This document shows positions 37,775 through 44,821 of a DNA stretch of 64,000 nt, piece after piece; the stretch's first letter is position 1; every line of letters starts with the position of its first letter. A model generated the notes under the pieces. It made no database searches. It had not been told where the DNA came from and saw nothing but the letters and a program-made list of their open reading frames with translations. Made by a program: the position numbers and the translations under genes. This DNA is from an uncultured Actinomycetaceae bacterium. Lineage in GTDB: Bacteria; Actinomycetota; Actinomycetes; Actinomycetales; Actinomycetaceae. The stretch spans positions 186,001 to 250,000 of the forward strand of contig CABQJD010000002.1 of assembly GCA_902464405.1 (NCBI GenBank). The letters run 5' to 3'.

Positions 37775-37803
37775 ACTCTATTCCCCCCCCCCGAGAATTT
37801 CAA
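37775..37803 (-). promoter_or_regulatory. Promoter with G10 tract in the 17-bp spacer, likely phase variable
   Basis: On the minus strand: -35 TTGAAA (37798-37803), a 17-base spacer (37781-37797) containing G10 (37783-37792), and -10 TAGAGT (37775-37780). The -35 matches five of six consensus bases and the -10 four of six. Gain or loss of one or two G would move the spacer off 17 and weaken expression of the DUF1542 surface protein. Confidence 0.75.
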
Positions 37804-37812
37804 GCTTTTTAA

Positions 37813-37880
37813 CCTAATTCATAATTGGCGCATAAAAAGCCTGCACACAATACTTCCGAGCAGCATAGCCAGCAGGAAAA
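37813..37880 (-). pseudogene. Degenerate tatC fragment
   Basis: About 68 bases closely resembling part of tatC at 24867-24935. The minus strand still reads LLAMLLGSIVC against LLAVLLGSIVC in TatC, then decays with indels and a stop. It lies directly upstream of the poly-G promoter and in the leader side of the plus-strand surface gene. A relic of a duplicated or lost tat segment. Confidence 0.65.
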
Positions 37881-37934
37881 CATGTAGAGAGGTAGACTGC
37901 AAATACAGGAAAATCTCCTAATGATTGGATTATC

Positions 37935-40028
37935 ATGCAACGAATTATGCAGATCGCACTTTCCGCATTTATTGCGATTATAGCTATGCTGACTGGATTT
38001 GCTGTTGCCCCTGGTGCCCTAGCTACACCCGAGGTGAATTACACCGATGCCCCTCAGCTCAAACATTCCGACTGGGACACCTGCCCCAACAAACACTATA
38101 TGCATATTGCTGAGTGGACCTACTGTCTGAATGGAAACGTCAAAGGCACAGGCGATTCAGGTGAATGGCGATGGAACGATGACGAGAAAACCCTCACCTT
38201 TGATAATTTCGTTCTCAAACGTCAAAACTTCACAGGATCTTACGGAGCAGGAACTTTTGTTGAAGTCGTTTTTGACCGCTCCACAGTGGGAATGAATGAA
38301 TTGACCGTAAAATATAGAGGCAAAAACGTGATCGAGCAACAATCACGAGGGCATTCTGACGCCCTTGCTTTAATGTTTACTATGAAAAGCGGCGGAGTAG
38401 ACAGCAAACAAGATAACCCAAAGGTTAATCTGATCGGCGAATCTGCAGATGCAAGCCTCACTATCACCACAGATATTTCCAATCCTGATCCTAACCTATC
38501 CACTACGCTTGAAAGCTGGGGAGCACCGCTCACAATCGGCGGACAAGGAACGATCAACTTGAACCCAGGATACAGCGGAACTGCTAAATTCGCTGGCGCA
38601 ATCGGAATCTATACCAGCGAACTGAAAATCACCGATAACGCGCGTATCAATATCACGAGCCGTATTGCCAACCCACAAACGGTTTCAACGTCGTTCGCTG
38701 TGCTTGGCACATATGGATCGACCGTGCTCGCAGGAAACTCACAACTCAATATCGATATCAATGGCGTCACCAACGGCCAAACTATCGGTATGTATAGCCG
38801 GCATGATATTGCCGTCACCGAACAAGCCACGCTGAATGCAACAGCGAAATCTCCGAATATGCAGCCTTTCGGTATTCGCGCTGACGGAAATGCTGCGTTT
38901 TCTTCCGCCAAAGATACTACGCTCACAGCGCCTGGCGGCCGAGCCATCTATGCAGGAGGCGCAGCAACGTTCTCTGGGCCAGGAGATGTGATCGCTTCGA
39001 GCAATGCGAACGCAAGTATGCAAGCAGATAGCGTAAGCATGGCTGAAGGCTACGGAGTATTTGAACCAGAATCTGGCAGTATAGCTAATCCTGGTGTTAA
39101 AAATTCTGACGGCGAAAAAGTGGGCGAATGGCGTTTGTCGATGCTTGCTCCGCGATATGAATTAGTTAATACATCGCCTGCAGTTGCAGTGAAATCTCCC
39201 GTGAAGAGCGCCACCTATGCTCAAGACGCAACAAGCACCACGTACTCTGCTCCTGAGACAATCGAGGTGAACGGAAAAACGTGGCACATAAAAATTGATC
39301 GCACGAATGGCACGCTAGATGTGACTCCAGCAGCAGATGCTCTTAAAGGAGAAAGAGCAGATATTCCCGTCACTCTTACTTACAACCATGCATCGTTTGA
39401 TAAGCCTAAAGAGCGCGCTGAGGTTGCACCAGTCGTAATCTCTGAAGCAACTGCCGTTCCAGAGCCTCCGACAGCGCAAGATATCAATGGAGTTCCTGAA
39501 GGTTCCTGGCAAGATGCGAAGATCCCTTCCTACGATCCAGACGAAAACGGCACGCCACACCCACTCAATGGAATGTTTACCTACGACATCACGTATACAA
39601 ACAACGCTGGAGAGCCTTTTAACCCGAATGACCCAATCACCAAAGGGAAAAAGGCTATAGTGACTGTGGCACTCACCGAGAAAGGAAAAGAACATTACAC
39701 AAAGATCGCCTGCCCTGCGAACGCTGAATGCACAGTAAACGATAATGGAAGTGCCGTATTTATCGTTGATCTGAAGTTTAAGCCGAAGCCAGAATCTCTG
39801 GAGCCAACTCCTGAAAATCCATCTCCAGAGAATCCAAATCCGGCAAATCCGAATCCAGCGAATCCAGTGCCAGCAGATAAATCGAAAGTGAACCCATCAT
39901 CCTCGACTAAAGCTCCTCAGGCCCGAGAAATGCTTTCTAATACTGGCGTGACGAGTATGGCACTTCTCGCTTTCGGCGTATCGGCAGTCTTTATTGGTAG
40001 CTGCGCGATTCGACGCCGTTATATGTGA
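37935..40028 (+). CDS. Sortase-anchored surface protein of unknown fold, plus strand
   Basis: 697 aa. Signal peptide (IALSAFIAIIAMLTGFAVAPGALA), a first region with WRWNDDEKTLTFDNFVL, followed by a repetitive, beta-rich segment (polymorphic-repeat style: ADASLTITTDISNP, LTIGGQGTINLNPG, LKITDNARINITSR, QLNIDINGVTNG) reminiscent of carbohydrate-surface proteins with stacked beta strands, then a Rib-like domain, a Pro/Asn tract (PENPSPENPNPANPNPANP) and LSNTG with helix and RRRYM. Ligand unknown. Divergent from the DUF1542 gene; ribosome site weak (TTGGA). Confidence 0.75.
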   Translation: MQRIMQIALSAFIAIIAMLTGFAVAPGALATPEVNYTDAPQLKHSDWDTCPNKHYMHIAEWTYCLNGNVKGTGDSGEWRWNDDEKTLTFDNFVLKRQNFTGSYGAGTFVEVVFDRSTVGMNELTVKYRGKNVIEQQSRGHSDALALMFTMKSGGVDSKQDNPKVNLIGESADASLTITTDISNPDPNLSTTLESWGAPLTIGGQGTINLNPGYSGTAKFAGAIGIYTSELKITDNARINITSRIANPQTVSTSFAVLGTYGSTVLAGNSQLNIDINGVTNGQTIGMYSRHDIAVTEQATLNATAKSPNMQPFGIRADGNAAFSSAKDTTLTAPGGRAIYAGGAATFSGPGDVIASSNANASMQADSVSMAEGYGVFEPESGSIANPGVKNSDGEKVGEWRLSMLAPRYELVNTSPAVAVKSPVKSATYAQDATSTTYSAPETIEVNGKTWHIKIDRTNGTLDVTPAADALKGERADIPVTLTYNHASFDKPKERAEVAPVVISEATAVPEPPTAQDINGVPEGSWQDAKIPSYDPDENGTPHPLNGMFTYDITYTNNAGEPFNPNDPITKGKKAIVTVALTEKGKEHYTKIACPANAECTVNDNGSAVFIVDLKFKPKPESLEPTPENPSPENPNPANPNPANPVPADKSKVNPSSSTKAPQAREMLSNTGVTSMALLAFGVSAVFIGSCAIRRRYM

Positions 40029-40110
40029 TTCGCGTTCTGCCAAATCGATGTAGAGCTAGAAAAATAAGGGCATAGAAAACAAAAGTAACGCTCGCAGTTT
40101 TCTTGCACGC

Positions 40111-40144
40111 GTGCCGCGTTGCAACTCATGTTGCGGCGCGGCAC
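40111..40144 (+). terminator. Terminator of the plus-strand surface protein gene
   Basis: 15-bp stem (40111-40125 with 40130-40144, two G-U pairs), 4-base loop, then TTTTC. It lies 83 bases past the stop at 40028. Confidence 0.85.
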
Positions 40145-40226
40145 TTTTCATTGCCGTATAGGTATCACTATCAGGTAAATAGGTATGCCAATTATCAGGT
40201 ATAGATGTATAAATTTAGGTAAACAA

Positions 40227-40261
40227 GTTGGGCGGGTGTGCAATCATCACACCCGCCCAAC
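40227..40261 (-). terminator. Terminator of the ZmpA/B/C-type metallopeptidase gene
   Basis: Perfect 14-bp stem (40227-40240 with 40248-40261), 7-base loop, then TTGTTTACC on the minus strand. It lies 23 bases past the stop at 40284. Confidence 0.8.
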
Positions 40262-40283
40262 CTATGCTTTCCTTAGCTAGCTA

Positions 40284-43200
40284 TCAGCGCTTTTGCTCAA
40301 GTTTCCGCCTGAACGCAATCGCGCACACACCAACGACGCCCACTAACGCCGAGAAAGCCAGCCCTGCCAGAGCAGATGAACCCGTATTCGATAAAATCGA
40401 CTTATCCACACGTGATGGAGAAGCTTGCTTCGGCTTGGAAGCTTGCTGATCCCCAGGCACCTTCTCTGGCTGAGTGGAATCAGGCTGCGAAGCTCCCGAA
40501 TCACCTGATCCGCCAGATCCTCCTGGCGTAGAGCCAGGCTTATCGTCACCAGGCTCTGTTGTGCCTGGCACATCAGGCTCAGGCTTTGGCTCTGGTTTCG
40601 GTTCAGGATCTGGCTCTGGTTTTGGTTCAGGCTTCGGTTCTGGTTCTGGGTCTGGCTGCACGATATCTTTAACGACTACGCGCACCTCAACATCTTCGCT
40701 GCTGCTATCTTCGTAAGTGACGGTCACTACACCCGTTGTATCTCCTGCCTTTTCTGTGCTGGGAGCTTGCCCTTTCCAAGCAAAGGTCACTTTAGTTAAA
40801 TCGGCTGGAGCTTCTCCCTCAAACTTAATAACTGTACTCAAATCAGGCAGTTTATCGCCCTTATTGAGCGTGATCGTTTCAGCTTTCGGAGTATAGATAT
40901 CCTTATCCGGAATAGTCTCAGCTGGAGTCAAGTCCTCCAAGCAGAATGCGCCAGAGTCTTTCGCTACACCAAAATTATGAGCGCTGGTGCCGTTTTCAAA
41001 TACGTAGCCGTCTTTAGTCTTAGCTATCAGCTCTTTTGCTTGGTTAATTTCCCAAGCAATCTGATCGGTATCGTCTGGCTTAATCCATGTGGCATTTGAC
41101 TCCGCTTTACCTCCTGCTACCCACTTATTGCAAGGGTCATCTACCTGAGGAGTTTGCGGAATCTGCACTTTGACGAGTGGTTTCGCATTGACGCTAATCT
41201 CCACGCTGACTTCTTCGCTGCTGCCATCTTCGTAAGTAACGGTGACGATACCCGTCACTTTACCAACCGTAGCAGTGCTAGGAGCTGGCTCTTTCCACGC
41301 AAACTTCACCTTATCCATATCAGCAGGTGCCTGATCTGGAGTATTGGGGAATTTAACCACATCTTTAAGCGGCGGAAGCGCATCTCCCACTGTCAGGGAA
41401 ATTGGGTCAGCGAACGGGTTGTACCGTTCTTTGTCGCTCACTCGGGTAAATTTCAGTTCCCACGAAGACGTGGCAGAAGGCTTGAGCAGATAGCCATCTT
41501 GTGCCTGAGCAGTCACCGTCACAGTGACTGGAGCATTCAGATCAGCCTTATCAGCACTGACGTTTACCTTTCCAGTGACGACTTTGCCATTAACCAGATA
41601 TTCAACACCTTGCACAGTAGGCAGCGTGTAGCTGCCGATATATGAATTTCCTTCATGCGTGAAATCGTCATCTGCGCTGGTAGGAGCTTCTGGAACTACA
41701 TAAGGAGTGAACGCCCACGTGCCAGTAAAGGTTTCGTCTTTAGCGAGGTTTGTGATTTTTTCAGGATTCCAGCCCTTGAAATCGTACACACCCTTTTCAG
41801 TAGTTACCTGCTTCTTCTCAAGCTCTACTGGAGTAACCTCACTGCCAGCAGCAATATCTGGCTGCTGAGCTGGCAGAAGCTTTTTCACGTCCTCAGGAAG
41901 CTTATCTTCATCAGCAAACTTATAGGTGACTGTATACTTCTTCGGAGCGTCTTTATAAATATCAGTAGCGAACTGCTGAGTATTCGCCTTATACGCTAAG
42001 AAAATTGCGCTCTTTAGCTGCTCGACCTTTGTCTGCGTCGGCAGTTTGGTATACCAGCCAGTTGAAAGCAGAGTATTGCTCTTAAGATCTTCATCAACAG
42101 CTTTAGTCATTAAATCTTTAAGCTGAGCATAGGTGGTAATCTGCTGTTGTTTACCTTCCCACGCGATAGTGATTGGTTTTAGGTTGTCTTTCTTAGCGAT
42201 CCGCTCGGCATATTGAGCTTTTTTGAAATCAGCCATAGTGGGGTATTTACCGCCACTCACCTGCGAAATAATCACGTCGTCACTAAACTGCGTGCTTTGG
42301 GCGACGGTAGCTGGCTTGTGCTGATTAGACAGATACGGCACCATTCCTTCGTAATAGCCGTACTCTGAAAGCATTTCCCAGCTTAAGCGCTTAGTGTGCA
42401 TATCTCCGCTCATACCGCTGGTATTATGAGGTGCTCCATAGATAGGAGTAAACAGAGGAATCGCATAGTAGCCGTTGTATTTAAAAGTACCAGTGACTTT
42501 TTGCCCTTCAACCATGAGCCGATAGGCAACTGCGTTCATATCTACGAGATCATCGATAGTTTTCAGCTTAGCAGCATCAGCAGCAGTGATGTTTTCAAAC
42601 TTTTCGTCTTTACCAGACAAAGTGGCTTTATTAAACAGTTTTACTTTTGTGGCATCGTCTTTAGACAAAGCTACATCGGCTTCTAAATAATCTAGGGTAT
42701 AGATTAAATCCATCTGGTTGCCGTAATAGGTCTTCAAATCCTCGGGATTCTTAAAACGATCTGGATTTTCATTCCCATAAGTTTCTTGCCCACTGCGATC
42801 AAAAATCTGGTTGAGATCGAAGTTTGCGCCTTTATCTGTATCATCGTTCTTATGCCACGGCTCAAATACACCACGCGTAATAAGCTCGGCGCTCGCTCCT
42901 GAACGCTGCTTATGACCAGCAAAATGAACTTCATCAGCCATTTGGTGCGTGTGCTCATGCGCATAAGTGGTCAGCCCGCGATCATCTAAGCCGTTTGCCA
43001 GCCAATAGCTGATCTGTCCGCTTTGGATATCAGCAAGGCCATCTGCCTGCGTGAAAGTAAAATAATAGCCTAAAGGCGTGATAAATTCTCGCACCGCGCT
43101 GGCAGCATCATTTCCCTGCTTTGCAGACCAACGCTTTGAAGCCTGCTGCTCACTCGGATTTTTAATCTGCAGATTATCCCATACGCGGCGGTTACCCACT

Positions 43201-44354
43201 AATTTTGAGCGTTTATCCTCTTTAGCTATGCGATACCAGAAATCTAAATAGTCTGCCTGGCGTTCAGCTGCGTATTCGACCTTGTTTTCAAAAGCCTCCA
43301 GCTCGGTACTATAGGCATCAGGATTAGTCTCTTTGAGCGCTCGATTGACGTAGGTATCCGCCAAACCATACATAATGGATTCGACTGTCGAAACCACATA
43401 CATGGAGTTCTCTGAAACGTTCAGCAATGCCAGCATCTCAGCCTGCCCAGTCTGATCGTTTTTCAGCTTATCGAAGAGGCGATAAGGCGCACTGGGATTC
43501 GCTTTTGATGGCTTTTCAGAAATTTCAGCTTTAGACGTCTGCCAAAGCCAATCAGCTGGTTTTTTGCCTGCCTGCGTTACCTGCTTTTCTAAGAATACTC
43601 CCAGATCGGTTTGCTCCGCTATTTTTCCACCCAAAACTTCTTTGAAAAGTTTGGGAGTGAACGCCATTTTGCGCTGATCGGCGGTCTGCTTCCCGATAGC
43701 TGCTACGAGATCAAAAGGAGCATATTCTTTCCCAAACGCATTATTTTCCGTCATCACTTGGCGAGCAACCGTCTTATTATCTTTGATAATAAAACTATAA
43801 TTACGCTGCAGATAGGCGGCGCCAATCAGAAAACCAGCTTTATCCTTTTTAATCGCATTTATATAATAATCTGCGTTTTTATTCTGCCCAGCAGTAGCCA
43901 CCGCAGAATCTGCTTTTAGCATTGCTGGAAGGAGAGTTGGCAGATCTTTTTTGATTTGAGTAAATGCGCTCTCCATATCGGAAGCAAGCAAATACTCTTC
44001 TTGGAGTTCCTTTACTGCTTCCTCATCAGGAACATCAGTAATTTTAGTGTATTTAGTCCTATCGCGCTTCCAAATCTCTGTTTTTTTACCAAGCTTTTCA
44101 GCCGATGTGAAATGAGTCTTTGCAAGTTTATTTCGAACCTCTTCATCTCGAAAATCAACTTTATTTAGATCAGCTTGCACCTGCTGCACTATTTGCTGAA
44201 TCTGCTGATCGCTGAGGGGATCTGCCGCATAAGCTCGGGGAGCTGAAACAGAAGTGAGCGCACCCAGCAGCAACATTATTCCTAATGCTACCGCAAGTAT
44301 CTTCGATACGCCCTGCGTAATCTTTGTTCCTAAAAGAACAGAATAATCCCTCAT
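40284..44354 (-). CDS. Sortase-anchored M26-type zinc metallopeptidase (ZmpA/ZmpB/ZmpC-like)
   Basis: About 1356 aa. Signal peptide (ILAVALGIMLLLGALTSVSAPRAYA), a long helical region, then the peptidase core with HEHTH (about residues 466-470, in TTYAHEHTHQMADE) and a downstream Glu in SAELITRG, as in streptococcal IgA1/Zmp proteases that cut host glycoproteins. Then an InlB-type repeat (GVYDFKGWNPEK), two Rib-type domains (KFAWKEPAPST; KFAWKGQAPST), a Pro/Glu tract (EPKPEPKPEPDPEPKPEPKP) and LSNTG with helix and RRKLEQKR. ATG 44354 has GGGGAG two bases upstream; GTG 44378 with AGATAGG is also possible. Confidence 0.83.
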   Translation of the reverse strand: MRDYSVLLGTKITQGVSKILAVALGIMLLLGALTSVSAPRAYAADPLSDQQIQQIVQQVQADLNKVDFRDEEVRNKLAKTHFTSAEKLGKKTEIWKRDRTKYTKITDVPDEEAVKELQEEYLLASDMESAFTQIKKDLPTLLPAMLKADSAVATAGQNKNADYYINAIKKDKAGFLIGAAYLQRNYSFIIKDNKTVARQVMTENNAFGKEYAPFDLVAAIGKQTADQRKMAFTPKLFKEVLGGKIAEQTDLGVFLEKQVTQAGKKPADWLWQTSKAEISEKPSKANPSAPYRLFDKLKNDQTGQAEMLALLNVSENSMYVVSTVESIMYGLADTYVNRALKETNPDAYSTELEAFENKVEYAAERQADYLDFWYRIAKEDKRSKLVGNRRVWDNLQIKNPSEQQASKRWSAKQGNDAASAVREFITPLGYYFTFTQADGLADIQSGQISYWLANGLDDRGLTTYAHEHTHQMADEVHFAGHKQRSGASAELITRGVFEPWHKNDDTDKGANFDLNQIFDRSGQETYGNENPDRFKNPEDLKTYYGNQMDLIYTLDYLEADVALSKDDATKVKLFNKATLSGKDEKFENITAADAAKLKTIDDLVDMNAVAYRLMVEGQKVTGTFKYNGYYAIPLFTPIYGAPHNTSGMSGDMHTKRLSWEMLSEYGYYEGMVPYLSNQHKPATVAQSTQFSDDVIISQVSGGKYPTMADFKKAQYAERIAKKDNLKPITIAWEGKQQQITTYAQLKDLMTKAVDEDLKSNTLLSTGWYTKLPTQTKVEQLKSAIFLAYKANTQQFATDIYKDAPKKYTVTYKFADEDKLPEDVKKLLPAQQPDIAAGSEVTPVELEKKQVTTEKGVYDFKGWNPEKITNLAKDETFTGTWAFTPYVVPEAPTSADDDFTHEGNSYIGSYTLPTVQGVEYLVNGKVVTGKVNVSADKADLNAPVTVTVTAQAQDGYLLKPSATSSWELKFTRVSDKERYNPFADPISLTVGDALPPLKDVVKFPNTPDQAPADMDKVKFAWKEPAPSTATVGKVTGIVTVTYEDGSSEEVSVEISVNAKPLVKVQIPQTPQVDDPCNKWVAGGKAESNATWIKPDDTDQIAWEINQAKELIAKTKDGYVFENGTSAHNFGVAKDSGAFCLEDLTPAETIPDKDIYTPKAETITLNKGDKLPDLSTVIKFEGEAPADLTKVTFAWKGQAPSTEKAGDTTGVVTVTYEDSSSEDVEVRVVVKDIVQPDPEPEPKPEPKPEPDPEPKPEPKPEPDVPGTTEPGDDKPGSTPGGSGGSGDSGASQPDSTQPEKVPGDQQASKPKQASPSRVDKSILSNTGSSALAGLAFSALVGVVGVCAIAFRRKLEQKR

Positions 44355-44403
44355 ATCTCCCCTAATGCTGCTTAGCACGACAACCTATCTCTTTTATAAA
44401 AGA

Positions 44404-44444
44404 AGAGCTAAGCATTAAAAAGTGTGCTTTTGACGCTTAGCTCT
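44404..44444 (-). terminator. Stem-loop in the leader or promoter of the metallopeptidase gene
   Basis: 10-bp stem (44404-44413 with 44435-44444); on the minus strand it is followed by TCTTTTATAAAAG, itself a palindrome, about 20-30 bases before the start codons. Terminator-like in shape; could act as an attenuator if transcription starts upstream. Confidence 0.4.
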
Positions 44445-44515
44445 AAAAGACTTTTATCTACTCGCTTAAGTATCCCCTAGATTCTTCTATTAAAGCAACA
44501 CAATGTTGCGCAACT

Positions 44516-44590
44516 CCTAATTGTGCAAGAATTACGCAAACCCTGATTGCGCAAGAATTACACAAGTCCTAATTGCGCAACTCCTGAAGA
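44516..44590. repeat. Degenerate 26-bp tandem repeat
   Basis: Copies at 44516-44541 and 44542-44567 (core attgcgcaagaattac) with a third, decaying copy from 44568. It lies in the gap between ppdK and the metallopeptidase gene. Confidence 0.7.
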
Positions 44591-44686
44591 TCTGCAGATA
44601 TAAAAACCCCAAAAAATAGCGCCTGCACATTTGGGATACATAGCACGTACACATTTGAGCATACATATATCACACTCATATACGCT

Positions 44687-44759
44687 GGCGCGCGCCCGCA
44701 TCAAGCAGATTCTTTAAGATTTTCACTTAAAGAATCTGCTCAACACTGCGGCGCGCGCC
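44687..44759. terminator. Nested double stem-loop after ppdK
   Basis: A GC-only outer stem (44687-44695 with 44751-44759, extended by 44697-44700 with 44747-44750) encloses a perfect 15-bp AT-rich stem (44704-44718 with 44726-44740). It lies 63 bases after the ppdK stop. No T-run follows directly on the minus strand, so it may stabilise or process mRNA rather than terminate it. Confidence 0.5.
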
Positions 44760-44821
44760 GGCACAATTAAAGATGCACTGCGATCTCGTATTCCACAGCA
44801 CGAGAACAGCGCTTTATATCG

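Noticed and set aside
44516..44590. Plasmid-type iterons or a replication origin
   Set aside because: No replication protein gene nearby; repeats decay quickly and the flanks are ordinary chromosomal genes.
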